64,000 nt of DNA from contig JAJEKV010000297.1 of assembly GCA_021234155.1 (NCBI GenBank), positions 62,001 through 126,000 of the forward strand, in the 5' to 3' direction. Shown piece after piece: positions 46,873 through 59,079 of the stretch. The DNA comes from Isoetes taiwanensis. Its lineage: Eukaryota > Streptophyta > Lycopodiopsida > Isoetales > Isoetaceae. Within the stretch, counting starts at the first letter, position 1. Each line of letters begins with the position of its first letter. The notes under the pieces were generated by a model. That model was not told where the DNA came from. It saw only the letters and a list, made by a program, of their open reading frames with translations, and did not search any database. The position numbers and the translations under genes are program-made.

Positions 46873-48005
46873 TTTATGTTGTGATTTATTCCTCAATCTT
46901 TGGACCATCATACTTTTGTGACAATTTTTGATAGAGATCTTATCAGCTTTGGTGGTTTCATGTTGTCATCTGCTAGAGGAGCAAAACATTATGATTGATT
47001 ATTTCATTTGTGGATTATGTACATTTCCTCTATGATGCTAGTTGTTTAGAAAGCATGTTTATTACTTTGCTATGAATCTTTCATCCATCACGCAATTCAA
47101 TTTTGGCAGTATGCATACAAATATAATTTAAATGCTAATTTTTATGATTATATGTTGCATGAGTCTTTCAACCATAAACTAGAAAGCACTTTTAGGACTT
47201 TTGGTGCCCATGTAGTTTGCCTTATACTCCAAGAAAGAATCTGTCGTGCATGCCTTTGGCTAGAACACATGCACTAGTTAAAAAGGCTTTTATCTTTTAT
47301 TTTTATTTTTTAAATTTATTTTAAGCATAAACACATACGTAAAGCATATAATGTACCTGAACATCCTTGGCAGACGAAGAGTACAGGATCTTACCATGCA
47401 AGATCTGATTGATGCACAATAGGAAGCATCAAAACACTTATGAACATAAAAGTTTGATTATCTGATAAGTTATTGTATGTAATAGGTAACAGTCCTTAGT
47501 CTGCTAACAGACATTAGTCTGGTTTTCTTAACACATTTCCAAACTTTTGGAATGTGTAATTTTGGCATTATGCCTACCAGTATACCTCTGATGGTATACA
47601 ATATCACTATGTAATTTCCGAGTATGAATACAAAACACACCTTACCTCCAAAAAAAAAAAAAAAAAACATATAATGAGAGACATGTTAGCGTGCATAGAC
47701 GTCACGTCGTCGTGCATAGACAAGATATCGCGACTCTCCATAGACACTGATGTGTCAGTGTGGATAAATGCCACACCATTGTGCATATATGCTAGGTCAT
47801 CATATAAGTGACATGTCCTGCATATGTAGCACAATAACAGGGGGTTACTTTTAGATTTTTATACGCTTTTTCACATGGTTTTTCTATGATTTCGTTGTTG
47901 TATTCGTTGAGGTGTACTAAATAGTATTTCTAGAGTGCACCCTTTATGGGCCGTTGATTTTCGTTGGTTGGAACAATCCGAGGGTTGTTGTCTTTCTCTG
48001 CATGT

Positions 48006-48186
48006 GTTTGTGCATGAACACTGCATGCATGTGCATGTGCACATGCATGTGTATACTGTGTGCATGTGCATGTGCATGTGCATGTTCATGTGCATGTGCA
48101 TGTATATGCATGTGCATGTGTATTGTGCATGTGCAAGTGCAAGTGCATGTGTGCATGTGTATGCATGTGTGCATATGCATGTGTAC
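48006..48186. repeat. (TGCATG)n microsatellite
   Basis: About 180 bp consist largely of TGCATG units with TGTA and TGTG variants. Because TGCATGCA-like words are palindromic, the array reads similarly on both strands. Confidence 0.9.
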
Positions 48187-49012
48187 TTGCCCTCTTGGAT
48201 TCTTATTGCCGGAGTGGATTTTACTACCACGAGATGAATTTTTTGCTCACACTTACAAAGGTGTTTGTTTTTTAATGTTTCTTCAGTTAGCATAATTTTT
48301 TTTTTTACAAGGTATTGGTTTCTTGATTCTACAATGTAGTGCTGCAAAACCCCTTTTGTTTCCTTCCTAAGATTTGCTGCAGATTCAAAAAGAGTTTAGA
48401 GTTTAGGTCCTCTGTTTGCTTCCAACTCTTGGATATTCCCTCGGGTCAGTTTGATTGTTCATAGCGAATGACCTTTAGCTTCAATCAACAAACGGATTTT
48501 TATGCACACAACAAAGCGGATTATTCCGCCCTTTTCCATGTCATGCGAGATTGGTCAAACAAATGACCACAAGAATGCATTTATATTGTAGGTTTGGAAC
48601 TTTAATCGAACCATAAGGTGAATCATGCATTACCTTTAAGCTAGAGATGGAGCATCCAAAATCATATGGATTGATAAACAATGGTGTCATTGTGAAAGAG
48701 AAATAGTTGTAGCGGAAGTAACAATATATAGCATAATAACAGGGGGTTTTCTTTGTGTTGCAAACTTTATGACTTTCAGAATAATGGGATCAATCTGCTC
48801 TATCTTTATGGTAACTTTTACTTATGTTCTATGTTTTATTGTGATCAAATTCAAAAGCTACAGGTGATGAAAGCCTCAAATGAATTCTAGTTTTTTTTCT
48901 GGTTTGAATTCTAAATTTTTTGTCACAGGGGACGTCCCTAAGGCTCGGAAGGGGCCAAAATTTTTTTTTTGCAACAGAAACCATTAACATCCAACATATA
49001 AAATTTAAATCC

Positions 49013-49105
49013 CCCAACACATAACAACCAACACATAACAACCAACACATAACAACCATTGACATTAACAACCAACACATAACTACCATTGACATCAATT
49101 AACAC
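49013..49105. repeat. Short tandem repeat of CAACACATAACAAC
   Basis: The 14-bp unit is present about three times in a row near 49014-49060 and returns in modified form (CATTGACATTAACAACCAAC) up to about 49105. Confidence 0.8.
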
Positions 49106-49831
49106 AACCATTGGGTCCAACACATTTAAATTAAAATCCCCCTTAAACCCCCTTTGGTTTGGGTGCATATTCACACGGGGGGTGACGTAGGGCAGCGAGA
49201 GCCCTCATAATTGTATTTTGCACGTATGAAATCAACACCACATAGTATTCCGCTTGAAATCTTATAGTATTTTGCAAATCTTGTTATAGTATAGCAAATT
49301 TTGTACTTGCATACCCCACAAACGAGGAACTTTACGTACAGTATAGATTAAGGAATAAGGGGTGAATATGCCTATCCAACAGCTCTCGTTGTCCGGAGTC
49401 ACCCCCGTGTGAATATGCCTTGATAATGTGAATAGATGCCAAGCTATCCTATAGTTTTTTAGATTATTCTATTTAATTGCAACTAAAAACATTGCATTGA
49501 GAGGAATTGGACGCTTCCTTGTGGGGGTTTATGGAGGATCCTCTCATTGATTGAGCATTATCTCTCCAAGAGAATGTTAAATGCACTTTGAGATCCAATG
49601 AGAACGCCAAAGAATGAGTTGGAAAACTCAAAGGAATCTCATATAGTGAAAATAGGGAATCTAAAGGAATCCAAACAGAAGCTTAAGTACCTAAGGGAAT
49701 CTTGAAGGAATCTCAACGAATCCGAGGAAAGCTAGAAGAACGTTGGGGACATATCATTGAAATTGAATGCACAAATATCACTATATCACCTATATATATA
49801 CAATTATATTGAATGTAGATCTTTGAATCCT

Positions 49832-49968
49832 GGCCGTCCATCTCAGATCTGGACGGCCCACGTTGCGCCACCCAGAAAGCCCCTTTATTTGGGGCTTTAT
49901 TTTCTAATCGATTAGATTTGGAGCCCCTTTATTTGGGGCTTTTGTTTTCGGCAGATTAGATTTGCGAT
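49832..49968. repeat. 9-bp-stem palindrome followed by a 44-bp duplication
   Basis: GGCCGTCCA (49832-49840) pairs with TGGACGGCC (49850-49858) across a 9-nt loop. A 44-bp unit then occurs twice, from 49879 and 49923. Each copy starts with the hairpin-forming GCCCCTTTATTTGGGGC and carries a GATTAGATTTG end. Confidence 0.8.
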
Positions 49969-49969
49969 T

Positions 49970-51250
49970 GATCCTAAAGCGCCAAATTGAAATCTGTTCT
50001 CCTTCACGGGAAAGCGAGCTCGAAACTTGGATTTCTTCAGGTAATACGTGTTATGGCGGCAATGTGGAGCCATTGGAGTTTAAACGTTCTTTGATGGCTC
50101 CTCATTTCTAGCGATGTGATGACCGCAAATATTGACTTAAAAATGGTTGAATTTGGGCCTATCTTGCCGCTCTTCTTCACAGTTCATCCGTGGAGTGCAA
50201 AAAATCCTAGAAGAAACGATTTTGTTAGAACCTTGCTCCTCTTTTCGATCTATTACGTGCAGCTATAGAAGAGCTAGAGCGCCACGACGAGTGAAGAAGA
50301 CCACGGATTTTGCTTCCTTAGAAATGTCGGTTATTCTTGGAGTTGGGGCGAGATAGAAAGCAAGCTCTAAAGCCCTTGAAAGAATCAGGTAATATCTGAT
50401 CCATCAGGTCCTTAGGATTTTCTCAATCAAAAGGACCGTGCAACTCGCTCCACATTTCGAAAGTTAGAGGGAATCCTTCGCTCGGGATGAGCATAATGTT
50501 CAGTTGGTTTAGCATTGCTTTCTAAGTTACCCTTTGGTTTTGTGGAACAATTTTGTTCTCGAGGCCCGATTACCCGATCTAGAATTATTTCTGCATTTGC
50601 TCCTATTTATGTACTAAATCTTTGTTCAATCGCCTGTTCTTATTGCGCATTTCGTTTTAGCTTGGAAAGGAAATGTTGATCAAGACTCTTGCTTCCGTGA
50701 AATCGGTTCTTTATGGTAATTTTCGATGCGGGCCAAATATGACCCGGAATTGAGCTCGCTCTATAACAAGAGGGTGTGTAAAAGTCTTCCTTTAATTCTA
50801 TTCTGTTTATTTGCTTGCATTGGCGGCCTGATGGTAAGCAGCTATGGCAGAGTTATGGAAGGGATTTTTTCTTTTTTCGTTTTCTTTATGAGTCTGAGAC
50901 CCAAACATTACATCTCAAAGTAGCCAGGAGTTCTCCGGTGACGATGTACGAATTTGATTTTTATACGGCTATTCTGCATTTCTCGATTAATGTTTCTATT
51001 TGATTTTTTAGGCTGAAGCATAAGCAGATGGATTTTGTCATTTTGAGCATCGATCTACTAGACAGAATACAAAGGATGCGGCTGTGCAATTCATGTCTTT
51101 ATTTTTGAATGAAGAGAAATTAGGATGTAAGATATGCACAAATTTGCATGTTTTATCTCAGTTCTTCCCTATCATTTTGCATCTCAGGGCTCAAACTGGT
51201 GAATGGCCGCAAAGAATATCTTTCCGCAAAGAATATCTTCAGAGTGAATC
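49970..51250. other. No recognised gene
   Basis: The open frames at 50147-50356 and 50726-50923 are not recognised. A candidate splice donor (CAG then GTAATA) follows the first near 50389. The sequence has the moderate GC content of leader or exon DNA, so a decayed 5' exon of the kinase remnant downstream is possible but unproven. Confidence 0.3.
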
Positions 51251-51255
51251 ATTTG

Positions 51256-51330
51256 GCAAATAATCCAGTGGGAAGTGGTGGACATGCTAAGCTATATAAA
51301 GGCTGACTCCCAAATGGACATGTTATGGTG
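51256..51330 (+). pseudogene. Protein kinase glycine-loop fragment (receptor-like kinase type)
   Basis: The frame NPVGSGGHAKLYKG, a stop, then LPNGHVMV matches the nucleotide-binding loop of plant receptor-like kinases (GxGGFGxVYKGxLPNGxxVAVK). A TGA replaces the residue after KG, the loop has HA for FG, and neither the catalytic HRD nor the DFG region is seen downstream. It is a small pseudogene scrap recognised from one motif only. Confidence 0.45.
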
Positions 51331-51598
51331 TGAGTTTTAAAGGTCTGCTTTGCATGTGTTATGTTGTGAGTTCTATATTCAAAGCACTGGGGTAATGTTA
51401 GGCTATGATGGGTTCGTTTGCAATTCTTGAGTCGTCATTTTTATCATTCTAATGCATGTATTGCCTAATGCAGCTTCAGATGATTGCCATTTTAAACACC
51501 TCATGGAAGCATATTGTTGCAGGACCTGCCTTATGGGCTTTGATATTCGCCATGACTTAACGCCTTTAAGAGTCCCTGATCAACTCATGTTACTCGGT

Positions 51599-52132
51599 GG
51601 AGACATGTCTACTATAGGTGGCCTCCTTACGTGCTTATTTTGCATCTTTAGAAGAAAAATGTTAAAAATCAAAGTGAGCATTTAGTCTTCTTCTTGCAAA
51701 TTCTCAAATGAGCAAAGGTTCCTCCATCGGATCTAATTGACAAGGTTTGTTTTGGAAACATAACTCACTTCTATTCTTCTAAGCAAAATCTTTAAACTTG
51801 GGATCAAATGGAGGTACCTTAGGCTTTTCTATGCGGTGAGAACTATATGTTGTGGAAGCTTCCGATTTGCGTGTAATTATAATGGAGACATGTCTACTAT
51901 AGGTGCCGATAGTCGTGGCCTCCTTGCAAAGTGTTGGCGAGCTTAGGAAGCCCCCGTGATATTTTTGGAATGGCATTATTTGCCATTATTTTGCAATTTG
52001 ACGTGCTTATTTTCCATCTCGGAAAGAAAAAATGTTAAAAATCAAAGCGAGCATTTAGTCTTCTTCTTGCAAATTCTCAAATGAGACAAGTTCCTCCACC
52101 GGATCTAATTGACAAGGTTTGTTTTGGAAAAT
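51599..52132 (+). repeat. Diverged direct repeat, about 170-250 bp per copy
   Basis: GGAGACATGTCTACTATAGG starts both copies (51599 and 51884). Both then carry ACGTGCTTATTTT, AAAATGTTAAAAATCAAAG and a block ending TTGACAAGGTTTGTTTTGG. The second copy has about 80 bp extra near 51906-51990. Confidence 0.8.
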
Positions 52133-52139
52133 AGATATA

Positions 52140-54180
52140 CAAGCACATGTTTTGTATTTCATAACCGAGTAGTCTAATAATATGAAAAATGCGAGATAAG
52201 TTAGCATGTAGGCCTGCTCAAACTAGCGGGGGCTTCTAGATCTACATGCAAGGTCTTTGCGTAACTTTGAACCGATTCAGGTCCCTAATTGATCCAAAGT
52301 CTTTGTTACGCCCATGCCATGTCTATTCTCGCCAATTAAAGGATTTGAAGGAAGTCTTTCTGCATTTATTGATTGATAATTGTGGCTCATCAATGGTCGT
52401 GGGCTCGATAAGGGCAATTAGGTTGCATCCCCATTAGATTGTGAATTTGGTGCCTCACTTTGCCATGTGCAATCTCGGACAAGAAAAACACCTTTTCGGT
52501 GATTTCTTTCGGCTGCGCCCGGATTATCACGGACAAAGGTTGCAACAACATTCTTTTATTTACTGCAAGAAGCACTCCATCAGCAGGTTCTTTGTGAGGT
52601 TCTTCAACGGCATGGAGTGCAGGTTAGATTTCTTTGTGCTTTGCTTTGTCTCCACATTAAAATTGCATGCATCAGTTGCAGATTTTGAAGTCCTATCTCT
52701 TGGGGTCCTGGCAAATGACCATCATTTATGTGGCAGCAATTTCATCATTTCTGGTCCGTGAGGTTCTCTGGCCTGTGTTGTAAAGCACATTAGTAATTCG
52801 TTGCCAGAAAAGAACATAGTCGATTTTTCCTAATTTGATCCTAGTAGCAGCTAAAATTTGAGTCTGCGTAGCATCTTTAGGCAATACCCATGCTCATGTT
52901 TGGTCATTTTTTATTGTTTCATAGCATAATAAGCTGCTGTAGTCTAAACCTCTCAAGATGCTTGGGAGGTTTTCTAGCTTGGGAGGTTTTCTAGCAAAGG
53001 GCATTCCCATCCATTCAAAAGTGATTAAATGTGGACATGATCAAGATGTGGCCATTGTGGATGCGCTTAAAATTATTTATTGCAAACTTTGGCAATCTAT
53101 TGCGGTTCTTGACAAAATGTGTATCTGAGATACTATCTCATATGCAGCATAGACAGTCTATTCTCATAGCAAGGAGCCAACAAATGCTTACTTGAGGCTG
53201 CAAGCAGATTGGTGCTTGCTTTTGGCTGACCATTTCTAGACATTTATGGTTTTGTCATTCAGTTTTCAAATGTGCGGGATATGGTTGTAGATTGGGAATT
53301 ACTTAATCTATCATTCTATTCTGATTACGTAGCCATGGAATTTATCATGAAGGTTTATGGTATCTGTATTTAGGACATTCAAAGTTAGCATTTCTGGTTC
53401 CTCCTAATGTGTTGTGAATGATGGAGTTGGAGTCGCAAAGGAAGCTCTAGATTATTGAGAGCATTATTTTGGTGTTGGTGCGACAAATACACGAACAAGC
53501 AGAACAAAAGGGTGAGGTAACATTTTCAGAATCTTTTAATTTTTGGAAGTGAGCAAACATAGCAGAGGTAAGTGATCTGCGATACCTGGTCTTTTCTCCT
53601 TGGTGTTCCTTGATCTTTGGGGTAACTTCTTTTCCTTGATGTGTCTGGGGTTTGGTGACGTTTTTGAAGTTGTTGAGATTGACATCCACTAGAGATGATT
53701 CAGGAAAGCCTTTTTTTATCAATCAGTTAGGAAGAGATTGCCATAACTTACAGAAGAAAGCTCTACTTTTTGTGCATTAGGTGATAAGGGGCAGAGTCTG
53801 TATATAAATTTAAGCAAAACCATAAAGTTGCCAGAATTATGACAGCTAAATTATAGTACAGAGATCCCTCAGCTTGGATGCCCTGGGAGCATCTTCCTAT
53901 GCAGCAACAAATGCATGCATCTTGTCGAGGGCAAGTTTTCATGCACAAGATGCAATACTTTGATCCTGGCGTTTGTGTTGTCCAGACCATTGGGTTTACA
54001 AGCTAGGTATGCTCCACTTTTCAATTACAATGCAGAGATGCCTCGGCAGCTTGGATGCCCTAGGAGACCATTTCCAGCACATCTTTCTGAGCAGCAACAC
54101 ATGAATGCACCTTGAGGGCATGGGGCATCAACACAAGACGCAATAATGGGTGCTTTGGTGCTGGTCATAGCGATGGTGCA
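52140..54180. other. No recognised gene
   Basis: Unassigned open frames only (for example 52246-52437 and 52441-52761 on the plus strand). A segment near 53850-53970 is imperfectly repeated at 54030-54150, sharing CAGCTTGGATGCCCT and GCAGCAACA. Confidence 0.35.
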
Positions 54181-54182
54181 TT

Positions 54183-54801
54183 TGGCTCTGGTGAGAGCAA
54201 TACACATCCTTGCATGACCATCTATATGGGTGCTCAATAACATTCACCATATCATGGGTCTCCAATTGCATATGCATATTCAAATGACCACATGTAGCAA
54301 TTCAAACTAGGTTTTTGTTGATGATGAACTTTGTTAGTGCTAAGAAGGACTTTCGAACTTAGAACTGATAGCCCTTTTAGAAACAAAATAAGGGTCAGGC
54401 CTGCTCTTTTGTTTCTTAAAACAAAAAGTGTGAATATATTTGCGACTGTTTCACAATCTGAAGCTATAGTATATCTTATGGTGTGGCTCTGGTGAGAGCA
54501 ATACACATCCTTGCATGACCATCTATATGGGTTCTCAATAACATTCACCATATCATGGGTCTCCAATTGCATATGCATATTCAAATGACCACATGTAGCA
54601 ATTCAAACTAGGTTTTTGTTGATGACGAACTTTGTTAGTGCTAAAGAATAAAAAATCCTTGAAGGACTTTCGAGCTTAGAACTGATAGCCCTTTTAGAAA
54701 CAAAATAAGGGCCAGGCCTGCTCTTTTGTTTCTTAAAACAAAAAGTGTGAATATATTTGTGACCGTTTCACAATCTGAAGCTATAGTATATCTTATGGTG
54801 T
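54183..54801 (+). repeat. Tandem duplication, unit about 301 bp
   Basis: Copy 1 (54183-54483) and copy 2 (54484-54801) are nearly identical from TGGCTCTGGTGAGAGC to ATCTTATGGTG. Copy 2 has about 16 extra bases (AAGAATAAAAAATCCT region, near 54645). A few substitutions separate them. Confidence 0.93.
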
Positions 54802-55185
54802 GCTCTATGCTACATAACGTAATTCTGCAAATGAAAGGTACTGTATGGTTTTGTTATGCTGAAATTCATATGTAAAGATATTGCCACATAATATTCCAGC
54901 AAAAAGTGTAAGAATCCTAGCTTCAATGCCAATCTGGTAACTGAAAGATGAATGTAAATAGAAGCCCTTTCTTTGATCCAGAGAACAAACGAAAAGAAGA
55001 GAATTAATGTTATCCCAAGATCCAAATATTTTAACAGAAACATGTAGAACTTGAAAAATGGATGGACATGCAGATGGCTCGCAACTCGATCTAGAATTCC
55101 ATTTAAAATGTACTGATCCTCTAAATGCGTAAGCATGTTTGAACCCCAATAACATGCCAATTTTTTTAACCTGCCTCCAACGGAT

Positions 55186-55386
55186 GCTCAATGGAATATA
55201 TGAATCATGCCCCTTTAGGTTGACGAATATATGAATCATGCCCCTTTAGGTTGACGTTCATAGGTGGAGTAGCTATTAAGGACGACGCTCAATGGAATAT
55301 ATGAATCATGCCCCTTTAGGTTGATGAATATATGAATCATGCCCCTTTCGGTTGACGTCCGTAGGTGGAGTAGCTATTAAGATTAA
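55186..55386 (+). repeat. Nested tandem repeat: 101-bp unit containing a 30-bp unit
   Basis: The long unit starts at 55186 and 55287. Inside each, ATATATGAATCATGCCCCTT occurs twice, about 31 bp apart, so there are four copies of the inner unit. Confidence 0.88.
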
Positions 55387-55389
55387 TGC

Positions 55390-58300
55390 AGTGAACTATG
55401 GTTAGCTACCTCCCATTTTATTCTAGGGTTCTTTTTCTTTGTAGATCATTTACAACATGCAAGAAAAGCTTGTGCAGCTGTAGTCGGATTTGAGAAAGGA
55501 ATTGATTGTGATTCCGAACTTATCGTTTCTATGACACCCCCTAACTAGATGAGTGAATGGGAACGAGTGAATGGGAATGAGTTGGCTGAAATTCCATCTC
55601 ATCTAAGGAAAAGCTTCCCCAAATACGAGTCATAAATACTGCCTTTGCAGGGTCCTGCTAAAAGCTTGGCTATATACATGACCTCTTGCAATAACTATTT
55701 TTTTATTATAGTTATTTTGATTTTGTCAATAATCAGATAAAACGATGAATTAGTGGTTAATAATCAGATAAGGTCATAAGACTCTGCCAAAGCAATGCCA
55801 ACGAGTTTTAGAGCCTCTAAGTTCATGTAATATTATGCATTTAGCGTGTTTATGGACTCTTGAAGCTATCTTAAAAATTTCAGACTGCTAATGTTAGCAT
55901 CCAAAAACCAAAAACAACTATCATGATTTACATAATGATAAGCCACTCAGTGTGTGCCTGAAAATCTAGAAGAAAGCTACCAAAGCATTTGTGCATATCG
56001 AATGTTGCATTTTGACATTTTTTTTTCGTGTAGTTTTGCCAAGAATTGGAGAAGTCAAATCTTCACATCTGCACATGTTCATTGAAAAGAAATCTCATCT
56101 CTATAGACTCTTTTAGAATAAAGAGAGATCTTAAGGTAATTGAGGGGAATTCATAGAATTTTATCAAATTTTGCATGAATGGCTTGACACACAATGACAA
56201 ATCAACTTCATACACTCCACCTAGGTATATCATTCACATTGGGTGTGCTTTGGAATGGATCTTTATATAATCTTAAGGAATACTCACAGTATCCTGGAGA
56301 ATCCTAATAGATTCTTAGAGAACCTATGTATGTACATTCGATTTCGTACACTCCTGCATAGTACAAATACTTGTCCTTCCTATATATAAAATTATTAGAA
56401 AAAAAAGACGGTTACAAAAAGGGCCATTTCGAATTATCTATATCTATTTTTGGCGCCGGAATAGGCATTTCCGGGTGTTCGCGTGGGGTGAGACGGATTT
56501 TCTTTTCTGGGAGCGTCTTTTGGCGGAGGCGATAGGAGGGCGGACGAAATAGCGGCTGAGGAGAGATCGGCTGGGGTTGGAACCGTGAGGTCAGCGGGTT
56601 TTGGATATGGCCCTTTCTCTTCTATGTCCTTCCCTTTTCCGCCAAGCAAAGTAGCTTGAAAGCTCGGTTGGTTCGTTCTCGTTTATCAATTTTTTAAATG
56701 CGAACGGATGACTCTTTTGCTCTGCTCGCTCCACTTTGGGAATTCAGTTTAGGCCTTTTCTTTGTTCGGTGTTCTGAGAAACTGCCTCAGAGGGCAGATT
56801 TGCATTTCAGTAGTTGCAATTGGAGATTGGAGAAATGCTTTTTCAGATTAGGTAATGATCTCTGTTTCAATATGTTTGAAGACCTTTCCTTTGCTTCATC
56901 GCGCAGGATTTTTTTGCTCTATTTTCCCGGCCAATTAGGTGATTTGTTGTCACTTATGAGAGGAAGCGGCGGATTAAAATCTTTGGATTTCTCTAGGAGG
57001 GCTAGTTTTCGGTTTGCAGCCCCCCCTCTGACGTGGCATGCATCTGAGCAAGGAGAAGAAGGGCGTGAAATTTGAAGTTTAATTCCATCAGCATGGACAG
57101 CTTAGTAGTTCTTTTCTCCTGTAAACCCATCGCCGTTCTCTGCAAACCAAATCAACCTTAGTTCAGCCTTCGTATTAAAGTTTAATTTCGTTGGGAGGAC
57201 GAAATGTAAAGTTCAATTAAAATTCAGCTCGTTCTGGCGAATTGAGTTCCTTGCAATAGTTGCTAAATTTAGGATGTAGGCGTATAGAACAGGCGAAGGC
57301 TAGGTTCTTTTGTGTGCTCAGGGCCAAAGGATCTGAGCTGACAGCAATTTAGATAATAGACACTGCAGGTTTATGCCTGTCAAACTGCAAAATTCTCAGC
57401 TCTGCGAATGCCCTAAATACTCAGTTATAGTTTGGTTTTTCCTGTGTATTCTAACAACAAAAATCGAATTGCGCCTGCAACTTTGAGGGCAAATTCCATC
57501 ACAAGGCCCCCAAAAATGAACTACTATGTTTAAGTAGTACTGAATCATCTAAAAACCATGATATATGTGGTGTTTTATGCATGAATTTATTTGATAGAAG
57601 AAAACCACATGGCGTAGTGGTTTGTCAATACTAATATTGGTTTGTGACATGGTTATCAATGGTGGTCCTCAATAGCGTAGTGGTTTGTTCACTAATCGTG
57701 GTTTATGAAGACTATTAGTGGTTTGTGATATGGTTATCAATGGTGGTTATCAATGCTATAGTGGTTTCTTCACTAATCATGGTTTATGAGATAATTTCGT
57801 GCATATAATAGTGGCTTTTTTAATCTAGTAATGACATGTTAAAACTATCCTAAACTGTGACATGGTTTGGATTAGTAGGGTTTTGTGAAATGAATCATAA
57901 GAAATATTGTCTCGATGCCACCTTAAGGCCACTGCACCAAAAGCTCTTGTATGGGAGTCTTAGGATTAAATTAGAACTTTTAGCTAACTTGCAGATATAA
58001 ATCAATTATTGGAATGTCCCTTGTGAAAAGTCTCAGCATTTTAGATGGGCTTAGAGAATGTTTTAATATGTATTCTAGGATTTACCATGAAGGAATGTTT
58101 TTGAGTAATTCTTATATTGGAGAGGGATGACTACTTGAAGTATGGACTAGATAATGATGCTTCTGGTCGTTTTCTATCTTTCCTTCAATTGCCTTTTTTT
58201 TGAAGTTGCACTAAGAGCCAATGTTCATAGGGAGAACACTACCACGTCGTCTTGATATCGTCCTTCTTATAAACATGGTAATAGATATACATTTATATAT

Positions 58301-58740
58301 TTGTTTCTCTTTCATATTCTACATTATGTTTAATAGATTGAAAGTGTAAGCTAACCATGGTAGGTTCTCTTGGTGTCATATTCATGGTTATTAGTCTCCA
58401 ATGAAGACTCGATTTGGTACATGTAAAGGTGATGGAATGTAGTAGGTGTCTTTGAAGTTTGGATATTATTTGTATAATTTATGCCATTGATGGATATAAA
58501 GTTTTACTTTAGATAGCCATGAAGTTATAGACATGTATACAATATGTAATAAAATAACTTGGAGATCCTAGGGGAAATTGATTTGATTGCAGAACGACAC
58601 CCTTCCTGAAATCATTTAAGTAGACATTTAAGTAATTACAAGTTCCTCGTGGATTTGTGCAAACATTTAAGTATCATCCAGATCATATTTGGCCTTGGGG
58701 AAGTGGTTCTCTATAATGCCTACTAGGCTTGTCTTTTTTT
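55390..58740. other. No recognised gene
   Basis: A GC-richer segment near 56450-57080 has an open plus-strand frame of 125 codons (56698-57075) with no recognisable family; it may be decayed exon or leader sequence. An 81-bp unit is repeated at 57640-57720 and 57721-57800 (GTTTGTGA(C/T)ATGGTTATCAATGG, CACTAATCxTGGTTTATGA). Confidence 0.4.
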
Positions 58741-58753
58741 AGTCTTTTGGAAG

Positions 58754-58908
58754 GAGAAATTTCACTCGCCTTGAAATTTCTCCGTGAAATTTCGAGTGAC
58801 TTGGCGGGCCCGCGGCGTTTGGAGGCTTAGTGGCGCCGCCAGTCAAGCCGAAATTTCCTGGAGAAATTTCAACGGTGAGTGAAATTCTCCGACGAAATTT
58901 TGTTCGCC
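58754..58908. repeat. Cluster of GAAATTTC palindromes in a foldback-like arrangement
   Basis: The self-complementary octamer GAAATTTC occurs exactly five times, with near-copies, in about 155 bp. The left block (GTGAAATTTCGAGTGACTTGGCG) and right block (CGCCAGTCAAGCCGAAATTTC) are approximate inverted repeats around a GC-rich centre containing GCGGGCCCGC. It resembles a foldback or MITE-like element, but I saw no target duplication. Confidence 0.55.
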
Positions 58909-58944
58909 TTAAAATTTCTCCCGTTCTTGATTGATTCTAGTCTT

Positions 58945-59075
58945 GGCTTTGCGTTTCCGGCATTTCCAGCGGTTCCAGCCATGGCTATGGTTCCAGCGTT
59001 TCCGGCCTTGGCTATGGCATTTATGGCGTTTCCAGCCATGGCTATGGTGTTTCTGGCGGGTCTGATTTTGCACTC
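58945..59075 (+). repeat. Degenerate short repeats (TTTCCGGC / GCCATGGCTATGG)
   Basis: Words such as TTTCC(A/G)GC, GTTCCAGC and GCCATGGCTATGGT alternate four to five times. They encode an Ala/Met/Phe/Pro-rich stretch in a 71-codon frame, which I regard as a repeat artefact. Confidence 0.65.
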
Positions 59076-59079
59076 TGCA

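Larger units (their letters stand above)
46873..49825. other. Gene-free region with simple repeats
   Basis: No gene is recognised after the phytocyanin 3' UTR. Open frames around 47871-48347 consist mostly of His/Met/Cys/Val and are products of the TGCATG array. The ones at 48829-49174 arise from a short CAACACATAACAAC repeat. Confidence 0.5.

Noticed and set aside
47871-48347. Long His/Met/Cys-rich open frames on both strands
   Set aside because: They are translations of the TGCATG microsatellite.
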